Origin: Botrytis cinerea B05.10
Taxonomy: Eukaryota; Ascomycota; Leotiomycetes; Helotiales; Sclerotiniaceae
NCBI RefSeq assembly: GCF_000143535.2
Contig: NC_037313.1
Location: 1,929,501-1,993,500, forward strand
DNA length: 64,000 nt
Direction: 5' to 3'
Of this stretch, positions 13,136 to 25,107 are shown one piece after another. How positions within the stretch are numbered: position 1 is the first letter of the stretch; each line of letters begins with the position of its first letter. Both the position numbers and the translations under genes were made by a program. The notes under the pieces were generated by a model. That model saw nothing but the letters and a program-made list of their open reading frames with translations. It was not told the DNA's origin and searched no databases.

Positions 13136-15138
13136 CTGAGCTTATTATATGCTTAACTTCTTATTGTGCATAATGAGATTCTCCCCGTTTCATCACCAAA
13201 TCAAAGTGAGTTGGGAGAATTGGAAGACGGGAGGTTGGAAAACGAGATAGTACGGGATTAGCACAATCAAAAACTTTATGAGCATCTTTCCTCTTCATAG
13301 GAGTATGGAATATCTTTCTTGATACTACGATTCATGATGTTACTATAAGCAGCGAACTTGTTCACAGCATAAGAAGCAGACTGGTAGAATGCGTATTGGC
13401 CATGTAGGCTGTGTTGTTCTGATTGAACTGGGAGTACGGAAGTGGAAGTGGTGTGAACATGATGATGCTGGTGCACATACCTTAGATTAGAACTTCCAAC
13501 ATGACTCGATGTGAAAACTTCGCAGCCAAATCCCTGCTATATATGTCCCACTCAATAGTTTTCTCAATGTTGTCTTTCTTCTTTACAGACAGCTGGAGTG
13601 ATTACATGATGCTGATACATGTTCTATCTCAGCCACACAATGAGAATATTTCAGTGTAGCTGGAGGAATTATTCCAGAAAGACGGCTAGACTGAATGGTG
13701 TGATCGACGTAATTTCAAAAGGTCCTAGCTGCCAAATATGTTCAAGTGAATCTCTCTCGAGTGGTCTAATTGCTTTTACATTGAAGAGGAAGTTGGAAGG
13801 CTCCATGAACACATGTGCCAGTCAGGTTAAGAAATTTCCCTAGTCAACTCGAGTGGCATAATGTATGTCTGTTGGCTAATAAGCATGCTGGCATTGCATT
13901 CATCACGGAAGCGGGACTTTATCCCTTTTAGGTGATTACATCGGCAACTTCAAGTGAACAAGCAAACAAAACATTATTTGGTGGTATCCAAGAGTCTATC
14001 TGGCCACAAAAAGTATACACTCAAGTGCAGTGCACTGCCTGTTTCTCGTGCGTAGGAGTGGATACTTCAACCCGAAGCGTTCTTGCGTGATTAATTATCA
14101 CTACAACGGGTTATCTGCAGAGTAGAAATTATCGAAAAGTTAATTAGTTGACATTTCAAAAGATATATTAATTGCTGATCATCCAGGAACGTGAAGACTA
14201 GAGCGGACTAACGGTATAGCATTGCCGAATTTTCAGCGACTAAAGCAGGGGTTCAATCGAATTGGTAGTGACGTACTGATGATATGTGTTATTACGTTCA
14301 AACAATTGGCTGCCATAGCTCAGGGGTGGCACAAGCAAGAGGATAGATAGCTGGGCCCCATGTTTTATTCTGGGGACGCGAGCGGGGAAAAGTTTATCAG
14401 ATATCCGTCGGCTAGTCTCCACAAAACAACATGGCAATTAAGATGATAATTAAGTTGACCTTTCCAATACTGATATCAAGCCTTCTTTCAATGACGCTGC
14501 AGTGATTGGTAAATCAGAAATTTTGATTGGTCGAGGAAGTCTACACAAGCAGAGGTCAAAAAGACAACAGGCCTTCAACGTCAGCCAAGTTAGAGGATTG
14601 TCAATCTTTAAAACTTCGCCTGGCTTTAGACATTTTAGATCAAATGGCCAATCGTTGAACAACCATTTAAGGATCACTTAGCGACCACTTAATCATCACT
14701 TAGCAATCACATGAAAGCCGCAGGGAGAGAATTTTTGTAGTCCGTGTAATCGTTCACCCTGCACATCTTTATCGCAGTGCTGTGGCCTGTAGCTTTCAAT
14801 CCTTGAAGTTCCCCAGGATAAGTTATATGGTAGGAGTTCGGAAATAATTGAGGTTCCATTGCCAAGCCTTGGCGATGTCACTGCCGCGTAGGCACATTCG
14901 GCTCCCTCCTACTTTATCGGTTGTATGCCACAATCCATCAATTAATTAGCCTCAACACTTGGCTCTCCGCTATCTGCGCAAGACCACATTTGGAAGATTC
15001 CTTGAAGATTCCTTGAAGATGCGATTTGTTCGGCAGTCAGGTACTTTTTGTGGTACATCCTCACATGTGGGCCTTCAGAGTGCAGGCATGTTTGCCAATG
15101 ATGTGTATCTGAAAGTAATGAATGGGGCTTGGAACGCA

Positions 15139-15146
15139 TATATAAG
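15139..15146 (+). promoter_or_regulatory. TATA box of the intradiol dioxygenase gene
   Basis: TATATAAG lies 89 nt upstream of the ATG at 15,235, a plausible distance for a short leader. A strong TATA box often marks a regulated, inducible promoter; that step is inference. Confidence 0.6.
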
Positions 15147-15234
15147 AGAGCATCATGTACTTCTACATTGAAGTATCAGCATCGCCTTCAGTACATCTAC
15201 TTCTCTCGGCTTGAAACCAAGAAATTCCATCAAC

Positions 15235-16286
15235 ATGAAGCTCCAACACCTCTCTGTCCTCGGCCTTCTAGCCACACCACTTCTTGCCCATAAAGAAGTT
15301 TCATCAGAAGTGCATAAACGATCCGCAGACCTCTCCAAGCGATGCGCTTCCGGAACTGCAAGCTACAACAAACGTCGATATGAACGACGAAATGCAGAGG
15401 CTCTCGCCAAACGATCTGGTAACACAACTTACACCATCACCACCGAAGCGCCTTACTACGATGTTCTCCAAAACGATACTTGTGTTTTGGGTGCCGACGT
15501 CACTGCCGGTCCATACTACTGGCCTCGATCTGAGACACTCCGTCAAGATATGACTGAGGACCAAGTTGGTATTCCTCTAACTCTTGATGTGGGAGTTATT
15601 GACATGGCGACATGTGAACCACTTCCCAATGCGCTCGTTGCCTTTTGGCATTGCAACAGCACTGGTAGTTACTCCAGTTTCACCGGCCGAGACGCCAATA
15701 TTCCATTCCCTACTCTGCTTAAGGAGTTGAATGTCACCGATTTCCAAATTGGTGTTACAGACATTCATACAGATGATTCAACTTGGTTGAGAGGAATGTG
15801 GCCTTCGAATGACGAGGGAATGTTAGAGATGAAGACTATCTTCCCTGGTTTCTATGTTCAAAGAGCTATTCACATCCATGCTCAAGGTAAATATTTTCTT
15901 TCCCGCACTTATAAATCTTTCGTTTCACATCAAAGTTTCCTGCGTCCATGTTCTAACATAAAAATGTAGTTTTCACCGACTACGTTCTCCACTCTAATGG
16001 TACCATTGCAACTGGAAACTCAAACTCCATCGGTCAATTCTATTTCAATGAGGATGTGATTGAGACAATCTTGGCTGAGGAACCTTATGCAAGCCACACT
16101 CAAATTAACCGCACCACCAATGCTGAGGATAACTACTACTCCGGTGGATTCGCAAATGGATACAATCCAGTTGTGGACATTGTCCCAGTTGATGGAGAAG
16201 ATATCACCAAGGGAATGATTGGTTACATTACAATCGGGATTGACACTACGGCCAACCCTGAGTTGGACCCCCCTAGGACTACCTAA
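15235..16286 (+). CDS. Secreted intradiol ring-cleavage dioxygenase
   Basis: Two exons, 15,235-15,886 and 15,970-16,286, with an 83-nt intron; 322 residues. The first 18 residues (MKLQHLSVLGLLATPLLA) form a clear signal peptide, followed by dibasic HKR and SKR sites that may be processed. The catalytic domain begins near GPYYWP and keeps the non-haem Fe(III) ligand set of the family: Tyr in WHCNSTGSYSSF, Tyr in FPGFY, and the two His of AIHIHAQ, where the intron falls just after. The family inserts O2 between the hydroxyls of catechol-type substrates. Secreted fungal members act on plant or soil aromatics; the substrate here is unknown. No aromatic-pathway genes flank it, so it is not part of a visible catabolic cluster. 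The ATG chosen starts the signal peptide. Confidence 0.93.
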
Positions 16287-19200
16287 GTCCATCAACATGA
16301 AGCTGGATGCGGTGTAGTGGAAAAGTTCCGTATCATAATTGGTTGGATTAGATGCTTGTAAATAGGCTAGAATGTACATAAATGACGATGTGGATATAGA
16401 TGATAAGTTGGGTGGGTTTGTGTGTGGGACAGCACTTGGAAATATACATTTTCCCATCAATGTCTATTTCATCTTCTCAATATCATAATTATTTTATTGC
16501 ATCTATATCTGTGCTTGAAGAACTCCCAAATGGATCTCGCCATGAACTCCAAATATCCAATCAAACTCGTCTGCGCGCCTTTTCTGTGATATCATGACTT
16601 TTCCAAACCCATCGGTCATAACACAACTAGGGTTAACGAATTCCTTTTATCATCTCTCACACCATCTTTCTGCTTTTCTTGTAAAACATTTTGACAGCTT
16701 CATATGAAATGGTAAGTCTTAGGGTTAAACCATTGACTATGATTTCGAAATAAAACCTCTACAGAAATCGTGAGGCATCTAAGATGCTTAAAATATCAAG
16801 ATACCATATCATACCTCTTTCTAGACTATTATCTCCTTGGTGGTAAGTTCTACTTCAAGTTCTGATTCTGAGGAAGTACTTAAACAAAAGTAATTAATAG
16901 ATTTAGTCCTCCCAACAGCTTTCCTTGACTTGAGCTTCTTTCGCGGGCTTCATTTCTTTTGATTTTTGAGATTTGTTACTGCAATATTAGCCTGACTATT
17001 ATAAGCGGCTATGATTATCTAGAGAATGCAGTTACCACACTCACTCATTCACTCACCTGGCTGGAAAAACTTCAGTCCCCCAAATATCCCTTTTTCTTCT
17101 CCATCACTTTTACTTTACAATTCGTAATTTGCGTCAAGGTCGACCATGCGAAAATATGAGAGTTGGAAAGATAGTAGCTAATTTACCAACTAGCAGAATC
17201 TCGGAAGACATATACAGAAACTTTCCTACAACGGTAATCCTATACATCTCCCCCTCAACTAATTGTCAAATAGTAATTAATAATGGTACACATATTCTAT
17301 GACTAACACACTTATTAGGAAAAAATCAAAAAAATAAACTCACAGCCCCACCATTACCCCAGCACCCCCTTTCATAAGCGAGCGAGACTCAATCGTCATC
17401 ACCAGATTCAAGTTACGAGTATTCATTTATCAATCCATCTATTTCATATGTAAAACCAATAATCTCTAGTATAATAACGATTCAAATTTGAGCCTGGTGC
17501 GATAAACTCACCAACTCAAGATCTTTCACGCTTATTTGAAAGAAAATAGAATAGAATAGATAAACTCATCTCATCAATTCCTGCTCTCTGCATTGTCTTT
17601 TCCCCACAAGACAACAAAATGAAACAACATCCCTCAATATCCTCAGACCATCTACTCTCTCGACCCCTGACTACTTCAAGATTTGCGATTTCACAACACC
17701 ATTTCACTTTTTATTTTTCTCATTCTACTTTCCAATTCTTCTTGTGAATCCTACTGCAACATATGAATATCTGTATATAAACCCATATCGATATCCCAAT
17801 TAATTTGTAATCCGTTCATTAGGTCATTACTCTCATCACATTGAGCACATTCAATTCAGCATTGAGCCTCCCTGGAGTAATCATCATCATCTCAATCAAA
17901 ATCCAAGCACCCATCTCACAAATCATTAAACCCCTCCTCATCCTCTTCAACAATATCTGAGTTCCAACAATCTCCACACAAAAAACACAAAGCAGAAACA
18001 AAATTTGCCTAAATAAATATAAACAAAAACTCTAAATAATGCATACTATAATATCCCATGCTATATCATAACACACCACACTATGCACACCATACATGCC
18101 ATACACACCACACCAAACTACACTCAAATAACTCAATCCAACTCAACCACTCAGCTCCTCTCATCCTCATCCACATCCCCTCATCTCTTTTCCCCAACCT
18201 CCAAGAATTTCCTCTCACTTTCTAAATTCGCAAGATCTATAGCTATTTTAAAATATTTAATTTTAGCCTCGTTATCTACTGTTTACTACTTATTACTATT
18301 GTTTATCATCCATCTGTTATTATAATCAAAATTGCAACCCCTATTCATTCCCATCAAAAACCCCCATCACCATCATCATCATCAAAAACACAACCTATTA
18401 AGTTAATAATACCCCTCTCTATTTCCAATTTAAACATAATCAAAACCCTATCCTATTCTCTCATCCCCAAATAGTAATCAGCAATCAGTAATCAAAAAGC
18501 TCCTATCATTCAACACTCCTATCGTTCATTACTTCACCCCCCCCTCTCCTCTATCTCCCCCATCTCCCCTACTCCCTCAATTCTCCAATCCCCTAATACC
18601 TCCAACTCTCCAATAACTCTAACTCCAACCCTCAAATACCGTAATTTGATTTCTGTCATTCAAATATCTACCCACTTACCACCTAATCCAAGACAAATCC
18701 AAGACAAATCCAACCTCAAACAATACAACCCAATCCAAAAATCTCTTCTTATCCCATTCACCCTAACTCACCATCCTAACCAACTACTCACCACTCATTA
18801 TTCTCCTCTCAAACCTCAAATCTCAAATCTCAAATCTCAACTCTCCTCTCGAATCTTAAATCACACTCCCACCAATTCACTCCTGTTATCACACTCCCAT
18901 CACCTCACTCTCATCATCCCAACTCCACCATCATCCTTTACCCTCTCCCTCTTACCCTCTCCCTCTCCAAATCTCCAAATTTCCCTCTAATCAAATCAAA
19001 TCTATAAATAATATTAATTTTATCCATCTAATCTACCTCCTCTTCGCATACAAACTCTCACACTCCCACACTTCCACAAACAAACAAAAAAACAAACAAA
19101 CAACCCCACAGCTCAGAGAATTCTTTCTTGTCTCTTAAAACCCCAATTAATCCCTCTTAAATATTAAATAAATAAATAAATAACCCAACACAACTTTTCA

Positions 19201-19302
19201 CAAATTAAACAACTCACAAAGAACGAAACAATTCTAATTAATAAGCTGTTTTGATAAAACTGTATTTGTTGTATATTTGTATTACATTGTTTATTTAACT
19301 AA

Positions 19303-19392
19303 TTGATATTGATATTGATATTGATATTGATATTGATATTGATATTGATATTGATATTGATATTGATATTGATATTGATATTGATATTGATA
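19303..19392. repeat. (TTGATA)15 microsatellite
   Basis: Fifteen uninterrupted TTGATA hexamers, seen directly. Perfect copies suggest recent expansion or slippage, so the locus is probably length-variable. Confidence 0.95.
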
Positions 19393-19517
19393 CTGAATAA
19401 ATAAATGAATGAATAAATAAGTGAGTAAGTAATACTATGAATATTTATATATATTCTCCAATCCTATCTCACAAACCCAACCCAACCCTCCTGTCGGGAT
19501 AGGGATCATGTGACCGT

Positions 19518-19535
19518 GCTAGCGCTTGCGCTAGC
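19518..19535. repeat. Perfect 8-bp inverted repeat
   Basis: GCTAGCGC and its exact reverse complement GCGCTAGC are separated by TT. It is a GC-rich island inside very AT-rich DNA. It could form a hairpin or bind a dimeric protein; no function can be assigned. Confidence 0.7.
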
Positions 19536-19654
19536 GCCTTTCGGCACTACAGCAATACGTTTCGTAGTCCTAGCTTTTAGAACCCTAAGCAATATTACAA
19601 CAGTGTGAACCATAGTACTATATTGACTTCACCATCCCCATGGTGATACCAACA

Positions 19655-19693
19655 CCTCCCTTTTCCCTTTTCCCTTTCCCTTTCCCTTTCCCT
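19655..19693. repeat. TTTCCC-type hexanucleotide repeat
   Basis: Tandem CCCTTT/CCCTTTT units, about six copies, on the G-poor plus strand of the gene desert. Confidence 0.8.
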
Positions 19694-20728
19694 CTTCACA
19701 TCCACCCCATCCCACCCCCCTCAATCCAAACTCTCCACTCCGATCCGATCCCCAAATAAATTTTTATGATTATTCTATTTTTCACTTCACTTCATTTCAC
19801 TTCATTTTGTTTATAATTCCGTGTACTTTGTTTCCTTACTCATTCATGCGTTTATTCATCCACTAAAAACAAGAAAGAAATAAATGTTATAATATGATAT
19901 GATTTGATATAATCTTATATACAATTAACTTCTATCACTATCAAATACTCACAAAACAAACACCACTTCAAGATAGATCATCTATTCAGCTTGATTTCAT
20001 AACCTCAAGTAAATAGAGTTTCTTCGATATCAAATTCATTATCCCTTATAAATTATAAAACCATTTAATATATTTTATTATACATCCATCAAAATACTCA
20101 ACTAAGAACCATACACCGCAAGCAATCACATTTCATTATTCAATGCAAATTTTCTAATTTTTTTGGTATTTCCTATTCATATTTAATCACCCCAGCATAT
20201 TTATGTTTCATGACTACCCAGCTACTAGTTGTCCCAACTAACTCCCAACTACCCCCTATCCATACGCATCATTGTAAAAACCAAAGCCAATAAACAAAAC
20301 ATAAATGAGAAGAAAAGAAGTGCCTAATGTATGTTGTGATGTAAAAAACTCTCCTATCCATTCCACAATCAACAAAAGAAATCGTTTATCCATCGCAACC
20401 CAATCCATCCATTCCACTATCCTCATAAACAAATTGACAATCATCACGCTAGTCCCTCAAACGCCAACCACGCAATGTTCAAAACGCGGCATATATCCTT
20501 TGTCAATATTTAGACACATTAACCAGTCGTAGATTCGGTAGAATAAGAAGTGCACTCGACGCTTCTTTCATCAATACCGTGTTATAATATCCCCCCTTTC
20601 GTTATTTCCCCGATACCCATTTCTATTCCCATTATCCGTCCGTTTCACAAGTTCTCGATAAATTACCGTCATGTTGTAAGAGTAGCAATTATTGTAAATT
20701 CAGCTTGGTTTGATATTCCTTGCTGAGC

Positions 20729-23510
20729 TTAAACAAAATCTGGAGCTGTTGCTACAAGTGCCGAAAACAAACCAGCACCAACAGCAGCTCCTCCGAGTGC
20801 AAAGTATCCTATAGCTTCGACAAACTTCCTCATCTTGAGTCTCTTAACTGGTCGATGTTCAGGACCAGTTGTAGTAGCAGCCAAGACTGGAAGCTTATTT
20901 TGTTGAATTGCAGCATTGGCTGTGGCCAGTTGCACATCCGATTGAACCTTTTGGGCGTGGTGGATGGTTTGAGTTGTAGATTCAGGGACAGTAGTTTCTT
21001 CCCGTGTAACCATAGCAGCTTGGGACTTTGTAAACTCGTTGACACCAGAAACCCAGTCTCGAACCTCGTTTTTGACTAATTCATCGTTGGAAATCTCATC
21101 GGCCTTTCTCTTCTTGCCTACTGAAGAGCTGTCGATGATATCGTCAATACTTAGACCAGATCTAGTGGGATGTCTTTCTAAGACTGGACTCTCTAAAGCT
21201 CTTGATGAGGCGTCTGAACTGAAGTAATAGGGATGGATCGAAGGTCGATTCTGGGACGATTCAAGATTAGAAACAGGGCGATCGTTGATTACGAAACCAT
21301 GATCGATGCCATTGCCGTGATATTTAACTGGTAGTATAGGTTGTACAAATTTAGCCAAGGGCTTTGCGGTTTTGAGAGCCCGGATTGGTCTTGTCATTGA
21401 TAATGGAGAGAATTGAGTTTCTTCATCATCAACATGGGATTGAAATTGTACTTTGTTTTCTTCTCTGGCTTCAAAGAAAGCGTGCTTGCCAGTTTTATCA
21501 CCCAAAGTTTTGACAGATAAGGTTTCGCGAGTTTGACCGCCATACTTCTCTGGGTAAGGCGGTCTAGCCATTGCTACTGACGAAGGGCTTGCCTCTCGAC
21601 CGTAATAAGAAGCAAAAGGTGATCTAGGTTTAGCGAAAGAATAATAATCGTTGGGAGAGTTTCCGCATTGGCGAGCAGAAATCGAAGAACGGTTTATGTG
21701 AGAATTGTAGTAGCCGAAAGGTGAAGCATCATAGGTAGGAGTACAAGTGGCATAGTAGCTCTCGATGTTGGACTTGGACTTGGCGAATTCATCGTAAGGT
21801 CCATCGATAAGATGAGTGGGGTTGCAGGCTGGTTCTTTCTTGAGTAAACCGTCTTTGTATAATGTTTGTAAACCTTCATTAGCAGCTTCGGAAAGTCCAA
21901 CACTTCGATCATCGTCATCATCGGCTTCATCTTCATCATCGTTGTTCTGTTCATCGAGAGCGATAACCTCGTCAGAAGTATGAATCTGAGTTCGAATATG
22001 AGATTCAGGAATGTCCACATTGTCGTCGAATGGAGTTCGGGAATTGGTGACGCCACCCTGTGAAAGAGTCTGAGCGAGGGTGGCCTGAGGAGCAGGAGAA
22101 GATGCATGCGATGAATCCGAATCTAGTGAAGGATATGAAGGTAGAATCTCCTTAAGTGCTTCACGAGTTTCAGTTAGCAGAACTTGAACCTCTGATTCCT
22201 CCGATTCGTCGGACATCGATTCATCTTCGTTGATATCTTCACCATTGACATCATCAGAAGGTAAATCCTCAAATCCCCTAAAACCTTCTAGTTCAGATGA
22301 GTTTTCCATTTCAGAATCATCGGATTCAGATGGCGTTGAAAGCATCTCTTCATCTTCGTCTTCATTGCTATCGTAATCGAAAGTGTATGTGAAAGATTTG
22401 GACGCCTTTTGAGGATGGTCAGCTTTTTGTTGTGGATTTGTGTTTGGTCTTGCACCATTGCGAGAATCTCCCACGATGCCATCTAAGACTGGTGACTTGG
22501 GAGTGTACTCGTCTTCCTCAGCTCTTTCGTTTGTCGGAACACGAGAAGGCTCAGTCGGCTTCAATCTAGGGCTTGGAGTATCGTTCAAAGTCAGGTCGAT
22601 AGCATCAATAGTCTTAGATGTAGCGGGGCTAGAGCGAGTCATTTCGATAGATGTATCATTCGGACTGGAAGCTCCTTCAGACATTTCTGTATCATTAAAA
22701 TGGCAACCTTCGTCTTCGTCGTCTTCTTCATCGGAGGAGTCGGGTACCGTGTAGCTATTAGGTCTCCTGTTGAAGCAGAATTAGTGTGTGCTATGCTACG
22801 AGCGAACGGTATTGTTGCTACTCACTTCCATGGAATGACTTCATAGTTGACCTCAAAATGACATGGTTGGAACAGATCCATACCACGTTTCACACCAATA
22901 CCAAAGACAATTTCATCATTTGCGTTGAGAGATTTGGCGTCTCCTCCCAACTTTTTTCCGTTCAGAAAAGTACCATGCATTGAACCCAAGTCTCGGATTC
23001 GAACGACCTAGAATAGAAGAAGTCAGCACAAGCCAATCAACAATAAAGCATTCTTACATTGTCCAAAGGACTGTAGATAATCTCGGCATGGTTTCGAGAC
23101 ATGACTGGGCTATCGAACCAGGCATTGTCGACAGCACCCGAGAGGCCTTTGCTAGGACTCTTCGAAGCTCTGCCTATTTGCAGTACCGTTCGTGTCGGGT
23201 CGAGATTGATCAATCTCTCGCCGCAAGGTAGCGAGTCCTCATCTAATTCGACTGGTTTGTGGCGGATGTGAATGTTCACTATGGACAGTTTAGAATGAGT
23301 ACCCAGTGAGGAACGTAACAAATAGTGAAAGCGAATCTGCATAAAATAATATCCCAGAGGAGTCCTCTGGAGTATAAAACTCGGCAGAGATTCAAGGGAG
23401 CGAGGAAGAAATGATGTGACCCATAGCTGGCCGTAGCCTTAAGAATGGATGAACGATCAAAAGTGGATAAGCAAGATGACACCCATAATTTGCATACCTT
23501 GATGAGACAT
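20729..23510 (-). CDS. FHA-domain, tail-anchored membrane protein
   Basis: Four exons: 23,498-23,510 (only 13 nt, coding MSHQ), 23,058-23,278, 22,826-23,007 and 20,729-22,766; 817 residues. An FHA domain spans about residues 20-135, with the phosphothreonine-binding core visible: GRAS near 39, SRNH near 65 and GSMHGTFLNG. FHA domains bind phosphothreonine peptides. The middle is long, acidic and Ser-rich (for example EDEDEEMLS), with many SP/TP sites and probably disordered. The last 30 residues hold one hydrophobic helix (FALGGAAVGAGLFSALVATA) ending near the C-terminus, as in tail-anchored proteins of ER or outer mitochondrial membranes. FHA plus tail anchor recalls the SLMAP/Far9-Far10/PRO45 subunits of STRIPAK, but I see no clear coiled coil, so this link is weak. 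Introns two and three are about 50-60 nt; intron one is 219 nt. Confidence 0.82.
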
Positions 23511-25107
23511 CCTGTGGATTTTGAGCTGTCGAGACTTTGGAAAGTCTGAACGGAGCTATCGAGAAAGTGTTTGAGAGTTCGGGATTTGTGGAAATTAAAT
23601 ATGAAATTGATTGTACGAAGGTGTTCAGAATGAGATGGTGAAACGCAACGACAAGGCTGTCTGTATTCGTTGTCGGTGGATCCTCCGGGAGGTGAGATTG
23701 AAATGGTCGATGTTGGGAGACGCAGTGCAAATGGCCAGCCAGATGTTTCAATATGTGTTTGGATGGTATTGAATGCCAGATGTCAAAAGAAAGTGGACAT
23801 GGACGACCGAGTTCGGTGTGTGTGTGTTTTTCGATCGTTCCTTCTTTGAATAAGTCGAGCGTCTTTTAGTTGAGGGTGATGGGAGTGCAGAGGGGTGTTG
23901 AATTAAAGGTGTGAGGGAGAGAGTGAGGGAGAGGGTGAGGGAGAGCGTGAGAGAGTGATAAGTAGAAAGAGTGGAGATGGAGAGGAGGGGTTGACACGGG
24001 AGTGGTTAGAGTCAAAAGCAGCAGCAGCAGCAGAGCCGTACTAGAGCCTTTCCGATCCTGACTCTTCTTATTATCAGGTACGTACCAGGGAGGCCGCGAC
24101 TGAAATATGATATGGGTGGGCGTCCCGGATGGATCCAAGCTATGGTAAATTATAAGGCAGAGGCATTCTAGTGGCTTTAGTGTTATCGATAAGAGATCGT
24201 CAGATGGGGGGATTGGTTGATGGACCCCAGGTTTTGCGTATAGTCGACGCCTGGATATTCAGGCCACTCGTGTCTCACGCATCGTACATGCTCTTGCTGT
24301 TATATTCTCGCTGTATCATTATATTCTACCCTAGTATTCTTCCCTATTATATTCTACCCTAGTATTCTTCCCTATTATAACTCTACCCTAATATTCTGCC
24401 CTATCATATTCTGACCCGACCTACCCATATATATATATATATCTTGGTTGTATCGCCCTCTTACTTCGTACTGTCGTATCATTGTGAATCGGACCTGGTT
24501 GAGAGCCACCTCCTCTTGCTGTCTCCCATGCATCCATCTCTCCGGCGTTGCTTGAGATTCCTGCCTCCCGATCGATACCGAAGCATATCAACCGTTTTTT
24601 CCAAGTGCACTATCGCTCCTTCCCACATGACGATTTCGTCACCAATCATGCTTATCTGCCCACTAGTGGCGGCAGGGAGGCCAGTAAAAAGACGCACATG
24701 CTTTGATAATTCGACAATCCTGATTCACTGGATTCATCGGATGCACTTCTACGTCCCTGGTACATGCTGCCTAGGTACACACACATGCGATTCACAACAT
24801 CTATTTCATCATAGGCCAAAAAATTTACATTCAAAAGATTTCTTGATTCACAATTTATCATCTTCTCCCTTTATGACTCATAAAGATCTCATATGGACGA
24901 GAGACATTTCTCCCAAGTTTGTTTCTATTTAAATCAATCCATTCAAGTCGGTGAAAAAGAATAACCTTGCAAATATTTATCTCGAGTCCTCACCACATTC
25001 TCATTGTCTAAGCTGCGCCAAGTACTCTGGGAAGAATAGAAGCACCACGAACATATTCACATTTACACCTTTACAACCACACAACCACCACATAAACCTC
25101 GTTCAAA
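23511..25107. other. Divergent intergenic region, FHA gene / IFRD gene
   Basis: About 1.6 kb between two divergent starts. It probably holds both promoters and leaders. It contains GAGGGA-type purine repeats near 23,905-23,960, a (CAG)5 run near 24,018-24,033, and a 28-bp tandem repeat at 24,320-24,404. No supported gene. Confidence 0.6.
24320..24404. repeat. 28-bp tandem repeat, about three copies
   Basis: The unit begins TATATTCTACCCTAGTATTC and is 28 bp long. Two copies are identical (24,320-24,347 and 24,348-24,375) and a third is diverged and slightly longer. Confidence 0.85.

Larger units (their letters stand above)
7517..15234. other. 7.7 kb gene-poor region
   Basis: No complete gene I can support. 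Short open frames are scattered on both strands without recognisable domains. A G-rich, C-poor patch lies at about 10,780-11,280. An exon-like minus-strand segment lies at 12,933-13,135 and is listed separately. The last 100 bases are the promoter of the intradiol dioxygenase gene. Confidence 0.45.
16287..20728. other. 4.4 kb gene desert with strong strand asymmetry
   Basis: No supported gene. From about 17,250 to 20,250 the plus strand is rich in C, T and A and poor in G, most extreme at 18,541-19,080. A long open frame at 18,646-18,990 is low-complexity Pro/Ser/Leu/His sequence produced by this composition. The region also holds a TTGATA microsatellite, an 18-bp inverted repeat at 19,518-19,535 and TTTCCC repeats near 19,655-19,693. 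Confidence 0.6.

Noticed and set aside
18646..18990. 114-codon plus-strand open frame in the gene desert
   Set aside because: Low-complexity Pro/Ser/Leu/His sequence produced by the G-depleted composition, which also removes stop codons TAG and TGA.
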